In this document: positions 53,222-61,341 of the stretch, piece by piece | Position numbering within the stretch: position 1 is the first letter of the stretch | Layout: each line of letters begins with the position of its first letter | From: Spirochaetaceae bacterium bin103 | Lineage (GTDB): Bacteria; Spirochaetota; Spirochaetia; SZUA-6; Bin103 | Reading direction: 5' to 3' | NCBI GenBank assembly: GCA_002238925.1 | Contig: MPNH01000014.1 | Coordinates: forward strand, 1 to 64,000 | DNA: 64,000 bases | Notes under the pieces: model-generated | The model's database searches: none | Told to the model about the DNA's origin: nothing | Seen by the model: only the letters and a program-made list of their open reading frames with translations | Translations under genes and position numbers: made by a program

Positions 53222-54094
53222 CTATCCCGGGTCGTTGCCGGTTACCTCGCGCACCAGCCGAGACAGGTAGGCGTGAGCGTCGCACACGTAGCGCGGCAGG
53301 TTTTCCGGATCCTCCACCTCCAGTTCCAGCGCCAGCGGGCCGTCGTAGTCGATCGCGTGCAGCTCTTCCAGGTAGCCGCGCAGGTCCACCTCCCCGCTGC
53401 CGAGCGGCACCGACACCGGGCCGCGGTGATCCTTCACGTGCAGGTTCCAGATCTTGTCGCCGTAAGCGCGAATGAAGGAGCGCCAGTCCACCTCGGAGCG
53501 GTGGAAATGGCCGGTGTCGATGGTGATGCCGACCTTCGGATGGTCGATCTCGCTGAAGATGCGGTCGAAATCGGCGCGCACCGAGAAGTTGGAGCCGTGG
53601 TGCGGCTCCAGGGCCAGCCGTACCGGCAGATGCTCCACCAGCGGCAGCAGCCGCTTGATGCCGGCGATCGGCGCCGCCAGCCCCACCGAGCGGATGCGCC
53701 CGCGGCGCGGCGCGGAGGCGAGCCCGTCGCGGATCGCCGCGGCCTGCGCCGCCGACATGCCGCCGGTCATCACCACCAGCGGCGACTGCAGCCCGACGGC
53801 CAGGGCGAACACGCTCGCCATCTGCTCGGCCGCCGCCGCCGCAGCCGCCTCCGAGTCGGCCGGGAAGGCGGGCGCATACACCTCCGTGCAGCGGCGCAGG
53901 CCGACCGCCAGCGCCGCCCCCCGCAGCTTGCCGGCATCGAGCCAGCGCGCCTCGCCGAGCGCGCGCTGCGCCACCGAGGCAATGCCCCAGGCGCGGAAGC
54001 CGGCGCGCGGCGCATAACGGAAGCAGGCGGCGGTCTCGTCGCCGTCGATGGCACGCGTCGCGCAGGTGGTGCAGGACAGGATGAAGCGGCTCAA
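53222..54094 (-). CDS. Sugar phosphate isomerase/epimerase family protein
   Basis: 290 residues, TTG start 54094 overlapping the Gfo/Idh stop. TIM barrel of the xylose-isomerase-like family: ALEPHHGSNFSVRADFD, ITIDTGHFHRS, WNLHVKDHRGP and ALELEVEDPENLP supply Glu, Asp and His metal ligands. N-terminal SCTTCATRAI is a Cys-rich variant. Part of the three-gene catabolic unit. Confidence 0.85.
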   Translation of the reverse strand: MSRFILSCTTCATRAIDGDETAACFRYAPRAGFRAWGIASVAQRALGEARWLDAGKLRGAALAVGLRRCTEVYAPAFPADSEAAAAAAAEQMASVFALAVGLQSPLVVMTGGMSAAQAAAIRDGLASAPRRGRIRSVGLAAPIAGIKRLLPLVEHLPVRLALEPHHGSNFSVRADFDRIFSEIDHPKVGITIDTGHFHRSEVDWRSFIRAYGDKIWNLHVKDHRGPVSVPLGSGEVDLRGYLEELHAIDYDGPLALELEVEDPENLPRYVCDAHAYLSRLVREVTGNDPG

Positions 54095-55224
54095 AGGTCC
54101 ACCCAGCGGCGCTCGTCGGCGGCCTGCAGCACGGCGTCGCACACCACCTGAGTGGCCTGTGCGTCGGCGAAGTCCGGGCACGTCTTGGTGCCGCTCGCCA
54201 GGCCGCCGAGAAAGTCGGCGAGCGCGTTGATGAAGGTGTGCTCGTAGCCGATCGAGCAGCCGGGCACCCACCAGTGTTCCATGTAGGGGTGGTCGGAGTC
54301 CCACACCTGGATGTTGCGCCAGCCGCGCAGGTGTCCTTCGTCGTCGTGTGTGAAGTAGCCGAGCTCATGCGCGTTCTCCAGGTTGAACGCGACCGATCCC
54401 TTTTCGCCGTTGATCTCGAAATAGTTCTCGTTCTTGCGCCCGCGCGCGTAGCGGGTCGACTCGAAGGTGGCCATGGCGCCGCCCGCGAACCGGGCCAGGA
54501 ACGCGCAGGCGTCGTCGATCTCCACCGTCACGCGCTTGCCCGGGTCGTCCTGCAACTCGCGCTCCTTGATGAACGTCTCGGTGGTGGCGGCGACGCTGGC
54601 GATCGGGCCGATCATCCACATCGCCGTGTCGATGGAGTGCGCCAGCAGGTCGCCGGTGACGCCGCTGCCCGACACGCTCTTGTCGAGCCGCCACAGCGTG
54701 TTGCCGCCGAGCGGCACGTCGGCGCTGATGGTCCAGTCCTGCAGGTAGCGCGACCGGTAGTGAAACACGCGTCCGATGCGCCCCTCGTCCACGATCTGCT
54801 TGGCCAGAGCGATGGCCGGCACGCGCCGGTAGTTGAACCACACCATGTTGGGCTTGCCGCTCGCCGCCACCGCGTCCACCAGCCGCTGCCCCTCCGCGGC
54901 ATCCATCGCCAGCGGCTTCTCGCAGGCAATGATCTTGCCGGCGGCGGCGGCCGCGGAGGCAATTTCCAGGTGCATGTTGTTGGGGGCGCAGATGTCCACC
55001 ACGTCGATGTCGGGGCGCTCCACCACCCGGCGCCAGTCGGTGTCGGTCTCCTGCCAGCCCCAGTTGGCGGCGAACGCGTCGAGCTGGTCCGCTTGCCGGG
55101 CGCTGGCCACCTTCATCACCGGCTGGTAGGCGAGGTCGAAGAAGTTGTTCACTTTGCGGTAGGCGTTGGAGTGGGCGCGGCCCATGAAGCCATACCCGAT
55201 GATGGCGACGTTGAGCTGCTTCAT
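54091..55224 (-). CDS. Gfo/Idh/MocA family oxidoreductase
   Basis: 377 residues, ATG 55224. NAD-binding VAIIGYGFMGRAHSNAY, the ACEKPLAM motif with the catalytic Lys, and a C-terminal alpha/beta domain with GSGVTGDLLAHSIDTAMWM. It oxidises or reduces a sugar or inositol derivative. It is flanked in the same direction by two isomerase/epimerase genes. Confidence 0.92.
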   Translation of the reverse strand: MKQLNVAIIGYGFMGRAHSNAYRKVNNFFDLAYQPVMKVASARQADQLDAFAANWGWQETDTDWRRVVERPDIDVVDICAPNNMHLEIASAAAAAGKIIACEKPLAMDAAEGQRLVDAVAASGKPNMVWFNYRRVPAIALAKQIVDEGRIGRVFHYRSRYLQDWTISADVPLGGNTLWRLDKSVSGSGVTGDLLAHSIDTAMWMIGPIASVAATTETFIKERELQDDPGKRVTVEIDDACAFLARFAGGAMATFESTRYARGRKNENYFEINGEKGSVAFNLENAHELGYFTHDDEGHLRGWRNIQVWDSDHPYMEHWWVPGCSIGYEHTFINALADFLGGLASGTKTCPDFADAQATQVVCDAVLQAADERRWVDL

Positions 55225-55235
55225 CGTGCGCCCGC

Positions 55236-56147
55236 TCACAGCGATCCCGCCAGGTTGTGCAGGTACGGCACCGCGGCGCGGGCGGCCGCCGGCCCCGCGG
55301 GGTTGAAACAGAAGTCCACGCACCACCACGACATGTCGGCGAGGCGCGGTTTCAGTGCCTCCAGGGTAGCCGGGAAATCCACGTACCCCTCGCCGAATGC
55401 GATGTGGGTGCTGGTGTCGTCGTCGTGCAGCTCGCCGTCCGAGTCGATCACGTGCAGGTGGCCCATGCGGTCGCGGATCAGGGCAGCGTACTCGGCGGTG
55501 CCGCCGGCCAGCTTTTCCGGTGCGCCGGTGTGCCGCGACGCCGCCACGGCGCCCATGTAGGCGTGGCTGGTGTCGAACAGCAACTTGAAGTGGGCGTGGT
55601 CCACCGCGTCGTGCAGACGTACCACCTCGCTCGGCTTGTTGAGCCAGAATCCGGGCTCGAACTCCCACATCATGGTCACGCCATGGTCGGCCGCCGCGCC
55701 GGCCGCCGCGCGCAGGCACCGTACGGCGTTGGCGAACCGTTTTTCGTACTCGCCCGGCTCCAGTTCGTCCGGCGGGCTGGCGGTATCGAATCGCAGCGCG
55801 CCGATGCCGGCGTTGGTGCAGAATTGCAGGTAGGGGCGCAGCGCGGCTATGAGCTGGTCGGGACTGGCGGTAGCCGGCGCGGCCGCCGCCATGTCGGGAA
55901 AGTGGCCGTTGACCGCGTAACCGGACACGCCGAGCCCCTTGTCGGCCAGGCGGGTCATCAGTTCCTGGCACTTGGCGCGGGTGTCGTACTGGTGCGGATG
56001 CGGGTGGGGTGCCTGGGCGTTGATTTCCACGCCGTCGTAGCCGTTGTCGGCGCTGAAGTCCACGAAGCGATCCCACGACCAGGGGCCCGATTCGAACGGG
56101 CCGAATGAGAAGGCCCAGCTCCCGAGGGAGATTTTCGGGGTTTTCAT
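55236..56147 (-). CDS. Sugar phosphate isomerase/epimerase family protein
   Basis: 303 residues, ATG 56147. TIM-barrel enzyme: SLGSWAFSFGPFESGPW, GYDGVEINAQAPHPHPH, MMWEFEPGFWLNKPSEV, KLLFDTSHAYMG and HLHVIDSDGELHDDDT carry the metal ligands Glu, Asp and His. First gene of the operon; paralogous in fold to the last one but only distantly similar. Substrate probably an inositol or keto-sugar. Confidence 0.87.
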   Translation of the reverse strand: MKTPKISLGSWAFSFGPFESGPWSWDRFVDFSADNGYDGVEINAQAPHPHPHQYDTRAKCQELMTRLADKGLGVSGYAVNGHFPDMAAAAPATASPDQLIAALRPYLQFCTNAGIGALRFDTASPPDELEPGEYEKRFANAVRCLRAAAGAAADHGVTMMWEFEPGFWLNKPSEVVRLHDAVDHAHFKLLFDTSHAYMGAVAASRHTGAPEKLAGGTAEYAALIRDRMGHLHVIDSDGELHDDDTSTHIAFGEGYVDFPATLEALKPRLADMSWWCVDFCFNPAGPAAARAAVPYLHNLAGSL

Positions 56148-56272
56148 GGGCTCGATTGTGCCTTGGGAGAGCCGTCCTCGGCAATGGCGGCGGTGGCCGT
56201 GAGGGGTGGCCGGCGCGGATTTCTCGGCCGGCGCATTGACAGCCGTGGGCGCTCCTGCCAACTTCCGGGCGG

Positions 56273-57503
56273 ATGGAACAGCAGGCGAAACAGTCCGAGC
56301 GCCTGGTAGAGGAGGCGTGGGACGGTGGGCTGCGCTACACCGAGGAACGGGTAGAGCCGCGGCGCAGTTTCCCGTCGCGGCGTTGCGCGCTGTGGGCGGA
56401 CGATGCCGAGGAGCCGGTCAGTTCGCTGGCGCTGCTCGGCATGGACGTGCGTTTCGGCGCGCTGGCGCTGCCGGTGGAGGGCTACGCCGTGGTCAGCACG
56501 CCTCCGGAGCACCGCCGCCGCGGATACATGGACCGCCTGATTCGCCGCTCGCTGCGCAGCGCCGCACGGCGGGCGAGCGCCGGCGCCCCCCCCGCGCGGA
56601 TCCCTGGCCCGCGTGATTCCCCGCCCCGTCGGGAGCGCCGCGCGGGGGGTGCCCGCCCCCTGCCTGTACGGGATCGCGGATTTCTACCCGCGCTTCGGTT
56701 TTGTAACCTGCCAGCGGGATATCGAGTGGCGCGTATCCCTGTACAACACGCGGCGGCTGCCGGTGGTGCCGGAGGGAGCCCTGCGCGCCGGCAGTCTGTC
56801 CGACCTGCCGGCGCTGCGGGCGTTGTTCAATTCCGTGCACGGTGCACGGCCGTGGTCGGTCGTGCGGGCGGACCACTGGGATCGCATCCCGCGCACGCGC
56901 GAATGGAACCCCGGCGTCGACATCGTGGTTGCCGGCAACGGCGATGGCCTGACCGGATACGCGTTGATCGAGGAGACGTTTCTCGGCTGGCGCCCCAAAC
57001 ACGTGCAGGTGCACGAAATCGTGGCGCGCGACCAGGCCACCGCCGGCATGCTGCTCGCCGGCGTGGCACGGCGCGCGCGCCGGCTCGACCACGAGCGCAT
57101 CGTATTCCAGGAGCCGGGCGACTCGGCGGTCGCGCGCGCGGCGCGCGGCATCGGCTGCGAGGCCGTGCACCGCCACTACGCGGCGGCCGGCGGGATGGCG
57201 GCGCTGCTCGACCGGGGCCGGTTCCTCGACGCGTTCGAGCCCGAGTTGGCGCGCCGGGCGGCGGCGGCGCGCATCGCCACGGCGGCGCAAGTCCCCGCCC
57301 TTGCGGCGTTGCGCGGCGGCGCACTGCTGCCGGGCGGCGGCGACCTCCTGCAGCTCGCGTTCGGATACGAGCGCTTCGACGACGTGCCGGAGGAACGGCG
57401 CGGGAACGATTCGGGGCTGTGGGACGTGGCGCAGGCGTGGTTCCCCGGCGGCGGCAGCCGCGTACTGGCGGAGCCGTTCGGTCACGCCCTCGATCAATAC
57501 TGA
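56273..57503 (+). pseudogene. GNAT acetyltransferase (Eis-like), split by an insert
   Basis: The first part gives the acetyl-CoA site VVSTPPEHRRRGYMDRLIRR in one frame. The rest, starting LYGIADFYPRFGFVTCQ, is in another frame and runs to 57503 with a second GNAT-like half and a sterol-carrier-like end. The two parts would join directly if the segment at about 56582-56653 were removed. It is either a broken gene or an assembly error. Eis-type enzymes acetylate amines on drugs or peptides. Confidence 0.6.
56582..56653. repeat. 72-bp insert bounded by a G/C-run inverted repeat
   Basis: Left arm 56582-56599 (GGCG, eight C, GCGCGG) and right arm 56638-56653 (CCGCGC, six G, TGCC) are imperfect inverted repeats. 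The insert breaks the GNAT frame and could fold into a hairpin. Confidence 0.55.
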
Positions 57504-57528
57504 TGCGCCGCCGGAAGTACGTAGAGCA

Positions 57529-58386
57529 ATGGCCGCGGGCTTGATCTGGGGGGTCGCGCTCGCCCTGGTGGTGGGCGTGATCATGGGGCTGGCCGGCGCC
57601 GGCGGATCGATCCTGACGGTACCGATCCTGGTCTACGTGGTGGGCGTCGACGCGGTCACCGCCACCGCCTACTCGCTGTTCGTGGTGGGGGTAACCAGCG
57701 TGGTGGGCGCGGCCAGCCACTGGCGGCGCGGGCAGGTGAACGTGCGCGCCGCGGTGGCGTTTTCGATCCCGTCGCTGGTGGTGGTGTTCTTCACCCGCAG
57801 CCTGCTGGTGCCGGCCATTCCGGCGCAGCTTGGCACCGTGGCCGGGGTGGCGGTCAGCAAGGATCTGTTCATCCTGGTGTTGTTCGCCGTGATAATGGCA
57901 CTCGCCGCGCTGTCGATGATCGTCAAGCCGCGCTACCGGATCAGCCTGGCGGAAACACCGGCCGCGGAGGAGGATTCCGGCGCCGCGGCGCGCCAACCGG
58001 CCGCGCCGGTCAAGGTGAGCATCCCGCTGGCGGCGCTGGAAGGCACGGTGATCGGCGTGTTCACCGGCGTGGTGGGCGCCGGCGGCGGCTTCGCCATCGT
58101 ACCGGCGCTGGTGGTGCTGTCCCGCCTGCCGATGCGGGTCGCGGTAGGCACCTCGCTGACCATCATCGCGGCCAAGTCGCTGGCCGGGTTCGTCGGCGAC
58201 ATCACGCTGCAGGGCGATTTCGACTGGGGCTTGCTGCTCGCCTTCACCGGCCTGGCGGTGGTGGGGATCCTGGCCGGCAGCCGGATCGGCCACCACGTGC
58301 CGGGTGCAAGGCTGCGCCCCGCGTTCGGCTGGTTCGTACTGGTGGCGGCGGCGGGAATCCTGGTGCGCGAACTGCTGCTCGGCTGA
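57529..58386 (+). CDS. TauE/SafE family sulfite exporter-type permease
   Basis: 285 residues, ATG 57529. Two repeated membrane halves, each with the glycine signature: [15 protein letters not shown] near the start and [18 protein letters not shown] in the second half. The halves are joined by an acidic linker of about 40 residues. Members move sulfonates, sulfite or other anions; the substrate is unknown. Confidence 0.88.
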   Translation: MAAGLIWGVALALVVGVIMGLAGAGGSILTVPILVYVVGVDAVTATAYSLFVVGVTSVVGAASHWRRGQVNVRAAVAFSIPSLVVVFFTRSLLVPAIPAQLGTVAGVAVSKDLFILVLFAVIMALAALSMIVKPRYRISLAETPAAEEDSGAAARQPAAPVKVSIPLAALEGTVIGVFTGVVGAGGGFAIVPALVVLSRLPMRVAVGTSLTIIAAKSLAGFVGDITLQGDFDWGLLLAFTGLAVVGILAGSRIGHHVPGARLRPAFGWFVLVAAAGILVRELLLG

Positions 58387-58396
58387 CCGTTCCCGT

Positions 58397-59434
58397 TTAC
58401 TGGACGCCCTTGAGGCTCAACTCCTTGGCGAAGTGGCACGCCGCGAAATGGCCCGGCTCCACCTCCTGCCACTCCGGCTCCACCGTCTTGCACTCGTCCT
58501 TGGCGTACACGCAACGCGGATGGAAGTAACAGCCTGACGGCGGATTCGCCGGGTTGGCCACCTCGCCGGGCAGGATGATCCGATCCATCTTGGTTTCCGG
58601 ATCGGGCTGCGGCACCGCCGACAGCAGCGCCTCGGTGTACGGGTGCTTGGGACTGCTGAACAGCTCTTCAGTTTCCGCGAGCTCTACCATCTTGCCCACG
58701 TACATCACGCCCACCCGGTCGGAGATGTGCTCGATCACGCTCAGGTCGTGCGCAATGAACAGGTAGGTCAGGTTGAACTCCGCCTGCAGGTCCTGCAGCA
58801 GGTTGAGGATCTGCGCCTGAATCGACACGTCCAGCGCCGACACCGCCTCGTCGCACACAATGAACTCCGGCCGCGGCGCCAGCGCCCGGGCAATGCCGAT
58901 GCGCTGCCGCTGGCCGCCGGAAAAGGCGTGCGGGTAGCGCTTCAGGTGCTTTACCTCCAGGCCGACCACCCGCATCAGATCCTTGACCCGATCCTCCAGT
59001 TCCTGCCCTCTGGCGAGTTTGTTGGACACCAGCGGCTCGGCAACGATGTCCAGCACCGTCATGCGCGGGTCGAGCGAGGAATAGGGATCCTGGAAGATCA
59101 TCTGCATGTGGCGGCGAATGGCGCGCAGCCGCCTCTTGTCGAGCTGGGTGATGTCCAGGCTCTCGTCGTCGGCGCTGAACTGAAATTTGATGCTGCCGTC
59201 GGTGGGCTCGATGGCGCGCAGGATGCAGCGTCCCAGGGTGGTCTTGCCGCAACCCGACTCACCCACCAGGCCGAGCGTCTCGCCCTCGTTGATGTACAGG
59301 TTGATGCGGTCCACCGCCTTCACGTGGCCTGCCACGCGGCGCAGAAAGCCCTTCTCGATCGGGAAGTACTTGCGGAGTTGATCTACTTCCAGCAGCGTGC
59401 GCTTGCCGTTGCTTCCGTTACTTGCGTTGCTCAT
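58397..59434 (-). CDS. Peptide ABC transporter ATPase, OppF/DppF type
   Basis: 345 residues, ATG 59434 overlapping the OppD-type stop. Walker [16 protein letters not shown]-loop [11 protein letters not shown], signature FSGGQRQR, Walker [13 protein letters not shown]-loop AHDLS. The C-terminal oligopeptide domain has Cys residues [14 protein letters not shown], as usual for this subfamily. Confidence 0.92.
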   Translation of the reverse strand: MSNASNGSNGKRTLLEVDQLRKYFPIEKGFLRRVAGHVKAVDRINLYINEGETLGLVGESGCGKTTLGRCILRAIEPTDGSIKFQFSADDESLDITQLDKRRLRAIRRHMQMIFQDPYSSLDPRMTVLDIVAEPLVSNKLARGQELEDRVKDLMRVVGLEVKHLKRYPHAFSGGQRQRIGIARALAPRPEFIVCDEAVSALDVSIQAQILNLLQDLQAEFNLTYLFIAHDLSVIEHISDRVGVMYVGKMVELAETEELFSSPKHPYTEALLSAVPQPDPETKMDRIILPGEVANPANPPSGCYFHPRCVYAKDECKTVEPEWQEVEPGHFAACHFAKELSLKGVQ

Positions 59435-60471
59435 GCTTTTGCTCCTGCCAATTCGGCTTCTGCGTCTGCTTCGATTTCCTCGCTGTGCAGATAACAGCGT
59501 ACGCGGTGTGCCTCGTTGGCCTGTATCAACGCCGGGATGTCGGCGTTGCACTTGCCGTCCATCGCATCCGGGCAGCGGCTGAAGAAGCCGCATTCGCGTG
59601 GCGGATCGAGCGGAATGGGCACCGTTCCCTGGATCGCGTCGAGCCGCTTCTTCGCTTCCTTGCCCATGCGCGGAATCGACTTCAGCAACAGGCGGGTGTA
59701 TGGATGCATCGGGTTGCGGAAGATCTCCCTGGTATCGGCGTGCTCGACCACCCGTCCCAGGTACATCACCGCCACCTCATCGGCAATCTCCGCAATCACA
59801 CCCAAGTCGTGCGTAATGTAGAGGATCGCCATACCGAACTGCTCCTGGAGGTGCGCCATCAGGTCCAGGATCTGCGCCTGCACCGTCACGTCAAGGGCGG
59901 TGGTCGGCTCATCGGCGATCAGCAGCGACGGGTTGCAGGACAGCGCCATGGCGATCATGGCGCGTTGCCGCAAGCCGCCCGAAAGCTGGTGCGGGTACTC
60001 TTCGATGCGCTGGCTGGCGTTGCCGATGCCGACCCGGTCGACCATGCTGATGGCCAACTCGCGGGCCTTGTTCTTGTCGTCGGTCTCGTGCAGCAGGATC
60101 GCTTCCTCGATCTGGTTGCCGATGGTGTGCACCGGCGACAGGCTGGTCATCGGCTCCTGGAAGATCATCGAGATCTCCTTGCCGCGGATCGAGCGCACCG
60201 ACTGGCCGAACGGGTCGAGTTGGGTCAGGTCGACCGAATCGTGGCCCTCCCGGTTGAGGACGATCTCGCCCGACTTGATTTCGCCGGGCGGCGGCACGAT
60301 GCGCAGGATCGACTGCGCCGTGACGCTCTTGCCGCAGCCACTCTCGCCAATGATGCCGAGCGTCTTCTTCGGCGCCACCGAGAAACTGACGCCGTCGACC
60401 GCCTTCAGCGTGCCCTCCTCCAGTTTGAAGTAGGTGCGAAGGTCCTTGACCTCGAGAACAGGCGTTTCCAC
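59431..60471 (-). CDS. Peptide ABC transporter ATPase, OppD/DppD type
   Basis: 346 residues, GTG 60471 ([16 protein letters not shown]). Walker [24 protein letters not shown], signature LSGGLRQR, Walker [13 protein letters not shown]-loop THDLG, and the Cys-rich [15 protein letters not shown] at the end. With OppF it forms the energy unit of a peptide uptake system. Confidence 0.92.
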   Translation of the reverse strand: METPVLEVKDLRTYFKLEEGTLKAVDGVSFSVAPKKTLGIIGESGCGKSVTAQSILRIVPPPGEIKSGEIVLNREGHDSVDLTQLDPFGQSVRSIRGKEISMIFQEPMTSLSPVHTIGNQIEEAILLHETDDKNKARELAISMVDRVGIGNASQRIEEYPHQLSGGLRQRAMIAMALSCNPSLLIADEPTTALDVTVQAQILDLMAHLQEQFGMAILYITHDLGVIAEIADEVAVMYLGRVVEHADTREIFRNPMHPYTRLLLKSIPRMGKEAKKRLDAIQGTVPIPLDPPRECGFFSRCPDAMDGKCNADIPALIQANEAHRVRCYLHSEEIEADAEAELAGAKA

Positions 60472-60555
60472 AACAGTATCCTTCTGTTCGATTTGCCCGT
60501 GCCACGCACGCGGGGGCAATGGAGCCCTCGCAGCATGGACCTAGCAAGCCAGCCA

Positions 60556-60583
60556 ATTTTATCCGGCCGCCGGCATAAGTCAA
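60556..60583 (-). promoter_or_regulatory. Good sigma-70-like promoter for the two ATPase genes
   Basis: Minus strand: TTGACT (60578-60583), 16 bases, TAAAAT (60556-60561), 85 bp upstream of the OppD-type start. The rest of the 143-bp gap to the ZIP gene has no other feature. Confidence 0.65.
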
Positions 60584-60614
60584 CCACTGTTGCCGCTTAA
60601 ATGAGGGCGCCCGT

Positions 60615-61334
60615 TCAGCCGCCTTGTTTGAGCAGTAGTTCGCCGGCCAGCGCGAGGGCGAAGCCCAGCACGGCGCCGAGCGGCGGCGCCCAGTGGCGCG
60701 CCAGGCGCGCTTGCGGGGCGATGTCCTGGAAGGTGAGGTACAGGATGCCGCCGGCGGCGAACAGCATAATGGCGCCGAGCGCGGCGTCGATGCCGGCCAG
60801 CCAGAACCAGCCGACGGCGCCGCACACCGGGCCGAGCAGCGCCAGCAACAGCATCCGGCGCACGGCGGCGCCGCGGCGGATGTGACCGGCCAGTTCGCGC
60901 CAGGCGTTGAAGCCCTCCGGCAGGTTCTGCAGGCCGATCAGCAGCGCCAGCAGCACCGCGCCGCCGGCGCCGGCTGCGAACATGCCGCCGAGCGCCAGCG
61001 ACTCGGGCAGAAAGTCGGCCGCCATGGCAATGAACTGCGGTGCGGAGCGGTTGCGCTTCGCCTGCACCCAGTCGATCGCCATGAACGCCGCCCCGCCGGC
61101 CAGCAGCAGGCCGGTAGCCGCCACCGGATGCGGCAGCCGCGCTACCCCCTCCGGCACCAGCACCAGCGCGACGGCGCCCACCAGCACGCCGCCGCCGAAG
61201 GCAATCACGAAGTGGCGCAACTCTTCGTCCAGCCAGCGCGGCAGGATGCGCTGGATCTGGGCCAGACCTGCGCCGATCGGTATGCAGGCGCCGGCAATCG
61301 CCGTCCACAGCAGCAGTTCAGCCAGTCGACTCAT
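60615..61334 (-). CDS. ZIP family metal transporter
   Basis: 239 residues, eight membrane helices. The ZIP signature helices IV and V carry metal ligands: MAADFLPESLALGG and LIGLQNLPEGFNAW. The His of the usual HxxPE motif is Asp or Phe shifted in the first, and Asn in the second (QNLPEG), seen in some bacterial ZIPs. It probably takes up zinc or another divalent ion. 7 bp after the sulfotransferase gene. Confidence 0.85.
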   Translation of the reverse strand: MSRLAELLLWTAIAGACIPIGAGLAQIQRILPRWLDEELRHFVIAFGGGVLVGAVALVLVPEGVARLPHPVAATGLLLAGGAAFMAIDWVQAKRNRSAPQFIAMAADFLPESLALGGMFAAGAGGAVLLALLIGLQNLPEGFNAWRELAGHIRRGAAVRRMLLLALLGPVCGAVGWFWLAGIDAALGAIMLFAAGGILYLTFQDIAPQARLARHWAPPLGAVLGFALALAGELLLKQGG

Positions 61335-61341
61335 GGCGCGT

